DNA of 46,435 bases from contig CAIOHT010000062.1 in the NCBI GenBank assembly GCA_903858185.1, forward strand, positions 1 through 46,435, given 5' to 3'. Source of the DNA: an uncultured Caulobacterales bacterium. Lineage in GTDB: Bacteria > Pseudomonadota > Alphaproteobacteria > Caulobacterales > Caulobacteraceae. Below the pieces are notes generated by a model that saw only the letters and a program-made list of their open reading frames with translations, ran no database searches and had not been told where the DNA came from. The translations under genes and the position numbers were made by a program. This document shows positions 34,417 through 45,351 of this stretch, in pieces (positions within the stretch are counted from its first letter, which is position 1; each line of letters begins with the position of its first letter).

Positions 34417-34451
34417 AAGCGGGGAGTCCGGACGCCGGGCTCCCCGCTTTT
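34417..34451 (+). terminator. Rho-independent terminator after rpmA
   Basis: AAGCGGGGAG and CTCCCCGCTT pair over 10 bp around a GC-rich 13-base loop, followed by TT. It lies 55 bases after the rpmA stop and before the acetyltransferase gene. Confidence 0.85.
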
Positions 34452-34492
34452 GCATGTTCAGGCCCCCGGAGAGGGGCCGGGAGGACCACCCC

Positions 34493-35026
34493 ATGTGCGT
34501 GATCGAGACCACGCCCCGGATCGAGACCAGGCGGCTGACCCTTCGCTCGCCGCAGCCACAGGACGCCCCGCGCCTGGCCGAGCTGTGCAACGACCCGGAC
34601 ATCGCGCGGATGACCGCGACCATGCCATCGCCCTATCGCCGCGAGGACGCCGAGGCCTTCATCGGCCGCTGCGCCGCCGCGGACCCGCGCCTTCATGCGC
34701 CGTTCCTCATTGATCTGGATGACGTCGGCGTGGTCGGCGGATTGGGCTTCGACGCCCGGGCAGAGGGCCCGGTGGAGGTCGGGTACTGGATCGGCGCGCC
34801 GTTTCGAGGTCGCGGCATCGCCAGCGAGGCCCTCGTCGGCGCCATGACCTGGGCCGCGCGGGACTGGCGGCGGCGCGTGGTCGCAGCCGGCCATTTCTCC
34901 GACAACCCGGCGTCGGGCGTGGTCCTCTGCCGCGCGGGATTTCTCTACACGGGCGACGTGGTCATGCAGGCCTCGCTGGGCCGCCCTGCGCCCGCGCCAT
35001 CCCGCCGGATGATCTGGCTGGCCTGA
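34493..35026 (+). CDS. GNAT N-acetyltransferase (RimJ/RimL type)
   Basis: 177 residues with the RimJ/RimL-like beginning IETRRLTLRSPQPQDAPRLAEL and the acetyl-CoA loop GAPFRGRGIASEALVGAM (Q/R-x-x-G-x-A), then DNPASGVVLCRAGF, the typical N-x-x-S-x-x-x-L/M-x-x-x-G-F pattern. Its substrate is unknown. The ATG has GGGAGGA ten bases upstream. It is separated from rpmA by a terminator and faces dsbA with 10 bases between stops. It is unrelated in operon terms to the other GNAT gene at 4906. Confidence 0.87.
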   Translation: MCVIETTPRIETRRLTLRSPQPQDAPRLAELCNDPDIARMTATMPSPYRREDAEAFIGRCAAADPRLHAPFLIDLDDVGVVGGLGFDARAEGPVEVGYWIGAPFRGRGIASEALVGAMTWAARDWRRRVVAAGHFSDNPASGVVLCRAGFLYTGDVVMQASLGRPAPAPSRRMIWLA

Positions 35027-35036
35027 GTTCCCCCGG

Positions 35037-36850
<1,814 letters not shown>

Positions 36851-36860
36851 GAACACCCGC

Positions 36861-37292
36861 ATGCTCAGCCCATTGATCGCCGTCCTGATCCTGATGTTCG
36901 CGGAAACCCCGGTCGCGGCGGCGCCCGCTGCGGCGACGCCCGCTGCGACCGCGACCCCCGCCGCCCCGGTCAATCCTGTCACCGCCGAAATCAACGCCCT
37001 GCTCGAGCCCTATCGCGGCAAGTCGGGCGATCGGCTGCGCGGCAAGCTCGGCCTCTCATCCGGAACGCGGAAGGCCAGCGACGGCGAGGTCGTGTTCTGG
37101 ATGATCAACGTCCAGCAGGAGATGAGCTGCGGGATGGATCTGGCCAGCGGCGCGATGCGCTGCCTGCGTCCGGAACCCATGCAATGCCGCATGGCCATCG
37201 CCTTCGATGCCACCGGCCTCGTCAAGGCCTGGGCGGTGACGGGCGCGCCCGATATCTGCCGCGGCTTTGTCGACCTGCTGAAGGCGCCGTGA
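36861..37292 (+). CDS. Small exported Cys-containing protein of unknown function
   Basis: 143 residues. The first 22 form a signal peptide ([20 protein letters not shown]), followed by an Ala/Pro/Thr-rich linker and a domain of about 95 residues starting [19 protein letters not shown]. Four Cys in that domain (SCGM, RCLR, QCRM, ICRG) could form two disulfides in the periplasm. I do not recognise the family. It sits 10 bases after obgE, and its TGA overlaps the ATG of proB by one base, so it belongs to the same transcription unit. ATG 36861 is preferred because the signal peptide begins there. Confidence 0.82.
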   Translation: MLSPLIAVLILMFAETPVAAAPAAATPAATATPAAPVNPVTAEINALLEPYRGKSGDRLRGKLGLSSGTRKASDGEVVFWMINVQQEMSCGMDLASGAMRCLRPEPMQCRMAIAFDATGLVKAWAVTGAPDICRGFVDLLKAP

Positions 37293-38434
37293 TGACCGGC
37301 CCGTCGTCGGAGCTGACGACAGCCCGCCGGGTGGTGATCAAGATCGGCTCCGCCCTTGTCGTTGAGGCCGACACCGGGCTCCCGGCCCGGGCCTGGCTGG
37401 CCGCGTTCGCCGCCGACGCCGCCCGCCTGCGCGCACGGGGGCAGCAACTTCTCGTGGTCTCCTCCGGCGCTGTGGCGCTCGGTCGTCGCCGTCTGGGTCT
37501 CAAGCGCAAGGCCCTGACCCTGCCTGAAAAGCAGGCCGCCGCCGCCGCCGGCCAGTCCCTGCTGATGCGGGCCTGGGAGGAAGCCTTCGAACCGCACGGC
37601 CAGGCCGTCGCCCAGGTTCTGCTGACCCGTGACGACACCGAGGTCCGCCGCCGCTGGCTCAACGCCCGCGCCACGGTCGACACCCTGCTGGACCTGAACG
37701 TCGTGCCGGTGGTCAACGAGAACGACACGGTGGTCACCGAGGAGATCCGCTACGGCGACAACGACCGGCTGGCGGCGCGCGTCGCGCAGATGATCGGCGC
37801 CGATGTGCTGGTGCTGCTGTCGGACATCGACGGCCTCTACACCGCCGACCCGCGCAGCAACCCGGCGGCGACCCGGCTTGAGCGGATCAGCGAGATCACG
37901 CCGGAGATCGAGGCCATGGCCGGCGGCGCCAACGCCGGCGCCGGTGTCGGCACGGGCGGGATGGCGACCAAGCTGGCCGCTGCCCGCATCGCACGCGCCG
38001 CCGGCTGCGCGACCATCATCACCCTGGGCGGCCGGCCCAACCCGCTGCAGGCGGTCGAGGACGGCGCACCCGCGACGGTCATCGAGGCCGGCGTCAGCGC
38101 GACAGCCGCCTACAAGAGCTGGATCGCCGGTTCGCTGGCCCCCGCCGGGACCCTGACCGTAGATGCGGGCGCCGCCACGGCCCTGCGGGGCGGCAAGAGC
38201 CTGCTGGCCGCCGGCGTCACGGCCGTGGAGGGCCGGTTCGGCAAGGGCGACGCGGTGCTGGTGCGCGGACCGGACGGCGAACTCGGACGCGGTCTGGCCC
38301 GTTATGACGCCGCTGACGCACAGAAGATCGCCGGATTGCGCTCGGACGCCATCGAGGCGGTGCTGGGCTTCACCGCCGGACCGCTGATCCATGCCGACGA
38401 CCTGGCGCTGGTCGGGTCGCCGGAAAGCCGCTAA
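37292..38434 (+). CDS. proB: Glutamate 5-kinase
   Basis: 380 residues. The amino acid kinase domain has [54 protein letters not shown] and [14 protein letters not shown], followed by a C-terminal PUA domain (about 280-370). It phosphorylates glutamate in the first step of proline biosynthesis and is usually inhibited by proline. The ATG overlaps the stop of the preceding gene, and proA follows 32 bases later. Confidence 0.97.
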   Translation: MTGPSSELTTARRVVIKIGSALVVEADTGLPARAWLAAFAADAARLRARGQQLLVVSSGAVALGRRRLGLKRKALTLPEKQAAAAAGQSLLMRAWEEAFEPHGQAVAQVLLTRDDTEVRRRWLNARATVDTLLDLNVVPVVNENDTVVTEEIRYGDNDRLAARVAQMIGADVLVLLSDIDGLYTADPRSNPAATRLERISEITPEIEAMAGGANAGAGVGTGGMATKLAAARIARAAGCATIITLGGRPNPLQAVEDGAPATVIEAGVSATAAYKSWIAGSLAPAGTLTVDAGAATALRGGKSLLAAGVTAVEGRFGKGDAVLVRGPDGELGRGLARYDAADAQKIAGLRSDAIEAVLGFTAGPLIHADDLALVGSPESR

Positions 38435-38466
38435 GGCTCAGTCTGAGCAAAACAGGGCTTTGATCC

Positions 38467-39741
38467 GTGGACGACGCGGGGGCATCACTGCAGGCGACGA
38501 TGCTGGCGACCGGTCGAGCCGCCCGCGAGGGCGCGCGCGCCCTGCGCCTGTCGACACCCGAGCAGCGGTCCAAGGCCATTCTCGCCGCCGCCGAGGCGAT
38601 CCGCGACAGCGCCGCGACCATCCTGGCCGCCAATGCCGCCGACTTCGCCGCAGCGAAGGCCGCGGGTCTATCCGCGCCCATGCTCGACCGGATGATGCTG
38701 GACGAGGCCCGCCTCGCGGCCGTGGCCGATGCTGTCGCCCAGATCGCCGCCATCCCCGATCCCCTCGGTGCGGAGATCGCCCGCTGGACCCGGCCCAACG
38801 GCCTGGACATCGCCCGTGTCCGAACCCCGATCGGGGTGATCGCGATCATCTACGAGAGCCGCCCGAACGTGACCGCCGACGCTGCGGCCCTGTGCATCCG
38901 TTCGGGCAACGCGGCGATCCTGCGCGGCGGCTCCGAATGCCTGCGCAGCAACCTCGCCCTGCATGCGGCGATGGTGAAGGGGCTGGCGAAGGCCGGCCTG
39001 CCCGCCAGCTGCATCCAGCAGGTCCGCACGACCGACCGCGCGGCTGTTGGCGCGATCCTGTCTGGCCTCGACCGGCATATCGACCTGATCATCCCGCGGG
39101 GCGGCAAGAGCCTCGTCGCCCGGGTCCAGGCCGAAGCCCGCGCACCGGTGCTGGGACATCTGGAAGGCCTCTGCCACGTCTTCGTCCATGCGGGGGCGGA
39201 CATCGCCAGGGCGCGCGACATCGTCGTCAACGCCAAGCTGCGCCGTGTCTCGGTCTGCGGCTCGGCCGAGACCCTGCTGATCGACCGCGCGGCGGCCGAC
39301 CGCCTGCTTCCACCGATCGCCGATGCCCTGATCCGCGAGCGTTGCGAGATGCGTGGCGACGCCGCCGCCCGGGCGATCGAGCCGACGATGAAACAGGCCT
39401 CCAGCGACGACTGGACCACCGAACACCTCGCGGCGATCCTCAACGTGGCCGTGGTCGATGGCGTCGAGGGCGCCGCCGCCCATATCGCCGCCTACGGTTC
39501 GGGTCATACGGACGCTATTGTCACCGAGGACGCGGCGGCGGCGGAGCGGTTCATCGCCCTGGTCGACTCCGCCATCGTGCTGGTCAACGCCTCGACCCAG
39601 TTCGCCGACGGCGGCGAGTTCGGCTTCGGCGCCGAGATCGGCATCGCCACTGACAAGCTTCATGCCCGCGGTCCGGTCGGGGCCGAGCAACTGACAACGT
39701 ACAAATATGTGGTTCGCGGGACCGGCCAGACTCGTCCCTGA
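38467..39741 (+). CDS. proA: Gamma-glutamyl phosphate reductase
   Basis: 424 residues of the aldehyde dehydrogenase superfamily. Characteristic blocks are IGVIAIIYESRPNVTADAAALCIRSGNA, GGKSLVARVQ, the catalytic Cys in VSVCGSAETLLI-like RRVSVCGSAETLLID, and GEFGFGAEIGIATDKLHARGPVG. It reduces gamma-glutamyl phosphate to the semialdehyde that cyclises toward proline, using NADPH. It starts with GTG at 38467. Its end is very close to the nadD start region. Confidence 0.96.
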   Translation: MDDAGASLQATMLATGRAAREGARALRLSTPEQRSKAILAAAEAIRDSAATILAANAADFAAAKAAGLSAPMLDRMMLDEARLAAVADAVAQIAAIPDPLGAEIARWTRPNGLDIARVRTPIGVIAIIYESRPNVTADAAALCIRSGNAAILRGGSECLRSNLALHAAMVKGLAKAGLPASCIQQVRTTDRAAVGAILSGLDRHIDLIIPRGGKSLVARVQAEARAPVLGHLEGLCHVFVHAGADIARARDIVVNAKLRRVSVCGSAETLLIDRAAADRLLPPIADALIRERCEMRGDAAARAIEPTMKQASSDDWTTEHLAAILNVAVVDGVEGAAAHIAAYGSGHTDAIVTEDAAAAERFIALVDSAIVLVNASTQFADGGEFGFGAEIGIATDKLHARGPVGAEQLTTYKYVVRGTGQTRP

Positions 39742-39790
39742 GGCCGGGAGGCCCCGCACCCTGCGCCTTGGCTTCGATCTGAAGCCGGGC

Positions 39791-40384
39791 ATGCGGGTGG
39801 GACTCTATGGCGGCTCGTTCAATCCCGTGCACGACGGCCATGTGCACGTGGCCGAGACGGCGCTGAAGAACCTCAACCTCGACCGGGTCGTCTGGCTGGT
39901 CTCGCCGCAGAACCCGTTGAAGTCCCGGCAGGATACCGCCCCGCTGGCCGAGCGCATGGCCGGCGTCCGCGCCCGCGCCAACGGGCCGGCGATGATCGTC
40001 TCGGACGCCGAGACGCGGATCGGCTCGCAGTTCACCATCGATACGGTGCGGGTGCTCAAGGCGCGGTTCCCCGGCGTGCATTTCGTCTGGATCATGGGCG
40101 CCGACAGCCTGGCAGGCTTTCACCGTTGGCGCGGCTGGACCCAGATCATGCGCGAACTGCCGGTCGCCATCGTCTCGCGACCCTGGGCGGCCCTGAAGGC
40201 CCGCACCTCGCCGGCGGCGAAGCGCTTTGGCCACGCCCGCCGGCCGGCCCGAGAAGGCCCCCTGCTGGCGATGATGAAGGCCCCGGCGTGGGTCTATCTG
40301 CGCGGCCCGTTCAACTTCGCCAGCTCCACGGCGATCCGTGATCGCCAGCGCGGGACTCCGGGGACAAATACTCCCGGGACATAG
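39791..40384 (+). CDS. nadD: Nicotinate-nucleotide adenylyltransferase
   Basis: 197 residues from ATG 39791. The nucleotidyltransferase motif is GSFNPVHDGHVHVAE, and FASSTAIRDRQR is the ISSTxIR block. It adenylates nicotinate mononucleotide in NAD synthesis. The open frame extends back to an ATG at 39707, overlapping the end of proA; I prefer 39791 because the conserved MRVGLYGGSFNP begins there. The C terminus is a short GTPGTNTPGT tail built from degenerate GGGACA-type sequence, which may be repeat-derived. Confidence 0.94.
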   Translation: MRVGLYGGSFNPVHDGHVHVAETALKNLNLDRVVWLVSPQNPLKSRQDTAPLAERMAGVRARANGPAMIVSDAETRIGSQFTIDTVRVLKARFPGVHFVWIMGADSLAGFHRWRGWTQIMRELPVAIVSRPWAALKARTSPAAKRFGHARRPAREGPLLAMMKAPAWVYLRGPFNFASSTAIRDRQRGTPGTNTPGT

Positions 40385-40472
40385 CGGGACATCCGCCCCA
40401 CCTGATTCGCTGACGTTCGAGCCAGAACGTGCTATGGCTTCCGCCTAGTGAGGCGAATAGAGGAGCATTCCG

Positions 40473-40883
40473 CTGAACCGCGAGTTGGCGCCCGAGGCGC
40501 ACGAGGCCCTTTCGGGGACCTCATCCGACGAACCCCAGAGTTACGGTTCGCTCGAAGACCTGATCCTTGGCCGTCTCGACGACGACAAGGCTGAGGAGAT
40601 TGTCCTCATCGATCTTCGGGGCAAAAGCCCCATGGCTGACTCCATGATTGTGGCGTCCGGCCGGTCGCACCGCCATGTCGGCGCGCTGGCCGACCATGTG
40701 ATGCGCGCGCTCAAGGAAGCCGGTCACGGCAAGGCGCGCGTCGAGGGCCTGCCGCACTGCGACTGGGTGCTGATCGACGCGGGCGACGTCGTCGTCCACC
40801 TGTTCCGCCCGGAAGTGCGCAGCTTCTACAACATCGAGAAGATCTGGTCGGTCGACTCGCCGCACATCACGCCGGCGAACTAG
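40473..40883 (+). CDS. rsfS: Ribosome silencing factor RsfS
   Basis: About 132-136 residues of the RsfS/Iojap family (DUF143), with EEIVLIDLRGKSPMADSMIVASGRSHRHVGALAD, DWVLIDAGDVVVHLF and the final RSFYNIEKIW. RsfS binds L14 and blocks joining of the ribosomal subunits in starvation. The only good ribosome binding site (AGAGGAG) is seven bases before a CTG at 40473; the next candidates, TTG at 40485 and later codons, are too far. No ATG exists before the conserved domain. I therefore propose CTG, with TTG 40485 as alternative. It lies between nadD and rlmH, a common order. Confidence 0.9.
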   Translation: MNRELAPEAHEALSGTSSDEPQSYGSLEDLILGRLDDDKAEEIVLIDLRGKSPMADSMIVASGRSHRHVGALADHVMRALKEAGHGKARVEGLPHCDWVLIDAGDVVVHLFRPEVRSFYNIEKIWSVDSPHITPAN

Positions 40884-40889
40884 GGCCTT

Positions 40890-41007
40890 TGCGGCCTTCG
40901 AGACGCTCGCTCGAAACTCGCTCGTCAGGATGACGAACAGGGTGAGCGATAGAGGTTTTCGTCATGGTGAGAAGCGATCCCCCAGGATCGCGTCTCGAAC
41001 CACGCAC
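40890..41007. repeat. ~104-bp palindromic element, copy B (opposite orientation)
   Basis: TTCGAGACGC at 40897-40906 and GCGTCTCGAA at 40990-40999 match the ends of copy A at 29619-29722. The reverse complement of the interior (GATCCTGGGGGATCGCTTCTCACCATGACG, cited in pieces: GATCCTGG, GGATCGCT, TCTCACCATGACG) agrees with copy A over most of its length. It fills the rsfS-rlmH gap and ends three bases before the rlmH ATG. Confidence 0.9.
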
Positions 41008-41009
41008 CC

Positions 41010-41474
41010 ATGAAAATCACCCTCCTCACCGTCGGAAGGCTGGGCCGCGCCCCTGAAGCGCTGCTGGCGAAGGACTACGCGGAACGCGCGTCGGCCAGCG
41101 GTCGCTCGCTGGGTCTCGGCCCTGTCGAGATTGTCGAGGTCGAGGCGCGCAAGCCGGGCAAGGCCGCCGAGGCCGAGGTGCTCCTGCCGCATCTGAAGGA
41201 CGCCCATGTCATCGCCTGCGACGAACACGGCGCGGTGCGGCCGTCCCGGGAGTTCGCGGGCCAGATCGGCCGTCTGCGCGACGATGGAGTCCGGCGGCTG
41301 GTGTTCCTGATCGGCGGGGCGGACGGTCTGGACCCCTCGATCCTCGCCGCAGCCGACGGGAAGCTGGCGTTCGGTCCGCAGACCTGGCCGCATGCCCTGG
41401 CGCGGGCCATGCTGGCCGAGCAGGTCTACCGGGCCGTCACGATCCTCGCCGGCAGCCCCTACCACCGCGACTGA
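41010..41474 (+). CDS. rlmH: 23S rRNA (pseudouridine1915-N3)-methyltransferase
   Basis: 154 residues of the SPOUT methyltransferase RlmH family, beginning MKITLLTVGRL and with the knotted S-adenosylmethionine site LVFLIGGADGLD and the C-terminal AEQVYRAVTILAGSPYHRD. It methylates pseudouridine 1915 in helix 69 of 23S rRNA. Its start region is formed by the palindromic repeat, so no ribosome binding site is visible. Pairing with rsfS and nadD is a typical order in bacteria. Confidence 0.96.
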   Translation: MKITLLTVGRLGRAPEALLAKDYAERASASGRSLGLGPVEIVEVEARKPGKAAEAEVLLPHLKDAHVIACDEHGAVRPSREFAGQIGRLRDDGVRRLVFLIGGADGLDPSILAAADGKLAFGPQTWPHALARAMLAEQVYRAVTILAGSPYHRD

Positions 41475-41501
41475 CGCCGCTGCGTCTGCTATCAGCGCTG
41501 C

Positions 41502-42599
41502 ATGCGTCGCCGCCTGGCCACCCTTGCTGTCATCACCCTCTGCGCTGTCGCCGCCCGCAGCGCGGCGCAGGAGCCCGCTGACGCTCCGTCGCCGCGACTC
41601 ATGGAGGTCTATGCGGTGCAGCCGGGCGCCGCCGGCGCATCGGGCAGCGCCGAGGCCCGCCGCCAGATCGAGGCCCTGCGCGAGGAACTGCGCCGGCTCG
41701 CGTCCCGCCAGGCCCAGAGCAGTCGCGACGTCGCCAACGCCCGCGCGCGACTGCAGATGCTGAACGTGCGTGAGACCTCCCTGACCGCGGAACTCGGCCG
41801 CGACCGAAATCGCCTGGCCCAGCTGCTCGGCGCGCTGCAGCTGTTCCGGCGCGAGCCGCCGCCGGCGCTGCTGGTACGGCCCGAGGATGCTCGCGACGCC
41901 GTTCGGGCGGCGATCCTGATCCGCGCCATGACACCCGCGCTGGAACGCCGCGCCCGCGCCTATGGCGCCGAGGCGCGCGAGATCGCCGGGCTGCGCCGGC
42001 AGGCCGCCGCCGCGAACGAGACCCTCTTCACCAGCGAGAGCCTCGCCGCCGACCGTCGCGGCGACGTCGAGAAGCTGCTGACCCGCCAGGCCGAGATCGA
42101 GCGGCAGTTCAGCGACGACGCCGTCGCCGCCGGTCGCGCGGTCGGCAGTCCGGGACAGCTGGCCGACAGCTTTCCGCGCCTGACCGGCCCCGATGGCGGG
42201 CCGGGGCGCCTGTTGCGGCCGGCCGGGGCGACGCAGGTCCGCGGCTTCGGCGGCCCGGCCGAAGGCGTCTCTTTCCGGCTCAAGGCCGGCGCCCCCGTAG
42301 CCAGCCCGGCTCAAGGCGTGGTTGAATTCGCTGGGCCGGTGACCGGTTGGGGGGTCATCCTCATTGTCCGGACGACCGGCGCCTACCATCTGGTGCTCGC
42401 GGGTCTCGGCGAGGTTACAGTAGCGCCGGGTCAGACAATCGCCGCCGGCGCGCCGATCGGACGCATGGCGAGAGGCGGCGGCGCGGGAAACGGAGACTCG
42501 GAGCTCTATCTCGAACTCCGGCGCTCGGGGACACCGGTCGATCCGGCGCCCTGGCTCAGAACGAACGGCGCCGGAGTTGCATCGGCAACACCGGGGTAG
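41502..42599 (+). CDS. envC: EnvC-like murein hydrolase activator
   Basis: 365 residues with a signal peptide, a coiled-coil (about 40-150; Arg/Ala/Glu-rich, heptad-like) and a LytM (M23) domain at about 245-355. The LytM zinc ligands are lost: the H-x3-D position reads VSFRLKAG and the H-x-H position reads LYLELRRSG, so it should not cut peptidoglycan itself. This matches EnvC, which activates AmiA/AmiB amidases during septal splitting. It precedes ctpA and yibQ, the usual neighbourhood. The symbol is by family resemblance. Confidence 0.88.
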   Translation: MRRRLATLAVITLCAVAARSAAQEPADAPSPRLMEVYAVQPGAAGASGSAEARRQIEALREELRRLASRQAQSSRDVANARARLQMLNVRETSLTAELGRDRNRLAQLLGALQLFRREPPPALLVRPEDARDAVRAAILIRAMTPALERRARAYGAEAREIAGLRRQAAAANETLFTSESLAADRRGDVEKLLTRQAEIERQFSDDAVAAGRAVGSPGQLADSFPRLTGPDGGPGRLLRPAGATQVRGFGGPAEGVSFRLKAGAPVASPAQGVVEFAGPVTGWGVILIVRTTGAYHLVLAGLGEVTVAPGQTIAAGAPIGRMARGGGAGNGDSELYLELRRSGTPVDPAPWLRTNGAGVASATPG

Positions 42600-42676
42600 G
42601 ACACAATTTCGGCCTCTCGCGGGGCTTTAGTCATCACGCGGCGCGCAAAGCCGCACAGGGAGCCTCCAGCCAGGCT

Positions 42677-44110
42677 ATGTTGAAGAAGAACCTCCTGATC
42701 GGCGCTTGCGCCTTTGTTCTCGGCGCCGGGTCGATGGCCTATGTCGGCCAGAAGGCGGAGGCCACGTCCCAGCCGCGCGCCCAGACCTACAAGATGCTGG
42801 AGCTGTTTGGAGACGTCCTCGACATCGTCCAGAAGCAGTATGTCGTCGAGGTCGACGACCGCAAACTGATCGAGGCCGCCCTCGAGGGCATGGTCTCGTC
42901 GCTGGATCCCCACTCCGGCTATCTCGCGCCGGCGGGCTTTGAAGACATGCAGGACTCGACCCGCGGAGAATACGGCGGGCTGGGCATCGAGATCACCAGC
43001 GAAGACGGGGTGATCAAGATCATCTCGCCGATGGACGGCACCCCGGCCTCGCGCGCCGGTTTGCAGCCGGGCGACTATATCACCGCGGTCAATGGCGAGA
43101 GCGTCGTGGGCCTGCCGACCAACGAGGCGGTCAAGCTGATGCGCGGCCCGGCCGGCGAGAAGGTTACCCTGACCATCGCCCGCGAAAAGTCCGACGGCTT
43201 CGACGTCACCCTGATCCGCGAAGTGATCAAGCCCAAGTCGGTCACCGCCCGTATGGAAGGCGACTACGGTTATGTCCGCCTGTCGGGCTTTAACGAAAAG
43301 GCCACCGACGAGGTGCTGGCCGCCATCAAGGGTCTGCAGGCGCAGAACCCCAGGATGAAAGGCCTTGTCTTCGACCTGCGCAACAATCCGGGTGGCCTGC
43401 TCGATCAGGCCGTTGGCGTGTCCGACATCTTCCTGGATGGCGGCGAGGTGGTGAGCCAGCGCGGCCGCGATCCCCGCGATATCGAACGCTACAACGCCCG
43501 CCCGGGCGACCTGCTGAGCGGCCTGCCGGTCGTGGTGCTGGTCAACTCGGGTTCTGCCTCGGCGGCGGAGATCGTCGCCGGCGCCCTGCAGGACCGCAAG
43601 CGCGCCGAGGTCGTCGGCCTGACCAGCTTCGGCAAGGGCTCGGTCCAGACGGTGATCCCGCTGCGCGGCGGCGCCGACGGCGCGCTGAAACTGACCACCG
43701 CACGCTACTTCACGCCGTCGGGACGCTCGATCCAGCGCACCGGCATCGAGCCGAACCTCGAGGTCGCTTCGAGCCGCGAGCAGGCAGAACTGATCGCCAC
43801 CCGCTCCTTCCAGTTCAGCGAAGCCTCCCTGCGCGGCGCGCTCGACTCCGAAGGCGGCGCGGTCCGTCGCGGGGCTCATGCGCCGGCTGAAGCCCCGCCG
43901 ATGACCTTCGACGAGGAAGGCTGCAAGAAGCGTCCGCCGTCCAACACGCTCGAGCTGAAGTGCGACTTCCAGCTGCAGCGCGCGCTGGACGTGCTGCGCT
44001 ACGGATCGGTCGCCGCGACCCCCAAACTGCCCAAGCCGGCGCCCCGCGTGGCATCGGTTGTCGGTGGCCGGGTGGTCCCGCCGCCGGCAGCGGACAGCAA
44101 GCCGAAATAG
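42677..44110 (+). CDS. ctpA: S41-family C-terminal processing peptidase
   Basis: 477 residues. An N-terminal signal-anchor (MLKKNLLIGACAFVLGAGSM) is followed by a PDZ domain around residues 95-175 (GGLGIEITSEDGVIKI, AGLQPGDYITAVNG) and the S41 protease core with catalytic Ser in NSGSASAAEIVAGALQD and Lys in SFGKGSVQT. Such periplasmic proteases trim or degrade proteins from the C terminus. The start at 42677 is the first ATG of the signal sequence; the upstream frame is open into the envC gene but is a shadow. Confidence 0.95.
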   Translation: MLKKNLLIGACAFVLGAGSMAYVGQKAEATSQPRAQTYKMLELFGDVLDIVQKQYVVEVDDRKLIEAALEGMVSSLDPHSGYLAPAGFEDMQDSTRGEYGGLGIEITSEDGVIKIISPMDGTPASRAGLQPGDYITAVNGESVVGLPTNEAVKLMRGPAGEKVTLTIAREKSDGFDVTLIREVIKPKSVTARMEGDYGYVRLSGFNEKATDEVLAAIKGLQAQNPRMKGLVFDLRNNPGGLLDQAVGVSDIFLDGGEVVSQRGRDPRDIERYNARPGDLLSGLPVVVLVNSGSASAAEIVAGALQDRKRAEVVGLTSFGKGSVQTVIPLRGGADGALKLTTARYFTPSGRSIQRTGIEPNLEVASSREQAELIATRSFQFSEASLRGALDSEGGAVRRGAHAPAEAPPMTFDEEGCKKRPPSNTLELKCDFQLQRALDVLRYGSVAATPKLPKPAPRVASVVGGRVVPPPAADSKPK

Positions 44111-44166
44111 GGCTTCATTAACCATAACCGGCGAGGGTGGCGGGGCCCAGTTTCCGTCACCCGATC

Positions 44167-45351
44167 ATGTTCTCGAAGAAGCCAGCCCCCGCTTATGCCG
44201 TCAGCAACGCCGCCGGGTCCGGCCGGCTCGCGTCCGCGCGCGCCGCCGCCCTGGTCGCGATCCAGAACCCCTGGGTCAGCGCCGGCGGGGCGGGCTTCCT
44301 CTTCATCCTGACCCTGGCGACGCTGGTGGCGATCACCAGCGATCCGAAGGCCGGCGCGCCGAGCGTCCGCATCTCCCTCGCCCAGGCCGCGGCCAGCGGC
44401 GCGGCGGTCCCAGGCTGGCGCGAGGCCCTCGCGCCTGAGGCCTCAGAAGCTCCCCTGACCACCGGCGTCTATGACCTGTCCGAAGGCCCGATCCTGGCGG
44501 CCGAGGCCAGCCCGATCGCCGGTTCGGCCTTCATCACCTTGCCCGAAGGTGGTGACAGCACCGACGCGCCGGGCGCAGCCCTGCCCGCCTCCCCCATCGC
44601 CGGCCTTACGGAGCCTGGTCCCGGCGGCGCGCCGCTGCCGGTCATCGGCGCGGGCGGACGCACCCCGGCCGAGGCCTATGCCCGTCCCTTCACCCCCAAC
44701 GGCAAGCCCCGCGTCGCCCTGGTCGTCGGGGGGCTCGGCCTCAACGCCGCCCTGACGCGCAAGGCCATCGAGACCTTGCCGCCCGAGATCACCCTGTCCT
44801 TCGCCCCCTACGCCGAGGGCCTGCAGGGCTGGATCGACCTGGCCCGCGCAAACGGACATGAGGTGCTGCTCGAAGCGCCGATGGAGCCGGCCGACTATCC
44901 GTCCAATGACCCGGGCCCCATGACCCTGCTGGCCGCCAGTGCTCCGCCGGAAACCGTTCGCAAGCTCGAGTGGCTGTTGTCGCGCGCCACGGGCTACTTC
45001 GGCCTGACCAACTATCTCGGCTCCCGCTTTGTCGCCACGCCGGGGGCCATGACCGCCTTCTCCGGCGCGCTGAAGGCGCGTGGCCTGGCCTTCATCGACG
45101 ACGGCGCGGCGGCGGGGAAGGGCGCGGGCCCACTGCGCGCCTCGGCCAACCGGGTTATCGACGACGACCTCTCGGCGGAAGCCATCAACCAGCAGCTGGC
45201 CGCGCTGGAGGCAGCCGCCCGCACGCGGGGCCAGGCGCTGGGATCCGGGTTCGCCTATCCGGTGACGGTCGACCAGGCCGCGATCTGGGCCCGGGGCCTG
45301 TCCGCGCGTGGCTTCCAGCTGGCCCCGGCGTCGGCGATGGCCCGCCGGTGA
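44167..45351 (+). CDS. YibQ-like divergent polysaccharide deacetylase family protein
   Basis: 394 residues. A transmembrane segment near 45-63 (AGFLFILTLATLVAI) is followed by a Pro/Ala-rich linker and the divergent polysaccharide deacetylase domain (DUF610, Pfam PF04748) from about 185: RVALVVGGLGLNAALTRKAI, ITLSFAPYAEGLQGW, EVLLEAPMEPADYP-NDPGPMTLL. It lacks clear NodB metal ligands seen in active deacetylases. In E. coli, yibQ follows envC, and here it follows envC-ctpA, so a role in cell-wall remodelling is plausible. Its stop overlaps the GTG of rppH by three bases. Confidence 0.9.
   Translation: MFSKKPAPAYAVSNAAGSGRLASARAAALVAIQNPWVSAGGAGFLFILTLATLVAITSDPKAGAPSVRISLAQAAASGAAVPGWREALAPEASEAPLTTGVYDLSEGPILAAEASPIAGSAFITLPEGGDSTDAPGAALPASPIAGLTEPGPGGAPLPVIGAGGRTPAEAYARPFTPNGKPRVALVVGGLGLNAALTRKAIETLPPEITLSFAPYAEGLQGWIDLARANGHEVLLEAPMEPADYPSNDPGPMTLLAASAPPETVRKLEWLLSRATGYFGLTNYLGSRFVATPGAMTAFSGALKARGLAFIDDGAAAGKGAGPLRASANRVIDDDLSAEAINQQLAALEAAARTRGQALGSGFAYPVTVDQAAIWARGLSARGFQLAPASAMARR

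Noticed and set aside
40345..40395. GGGGACAAATACTCCCGGGACA-type sequence at the end of nadD as a fourth palindromic repeat
   Set aside because: It shares GGGGACA but lacks the GGTACC core and the symmetric arms. It may be a different or decayed element, so it is not counted as a copy.
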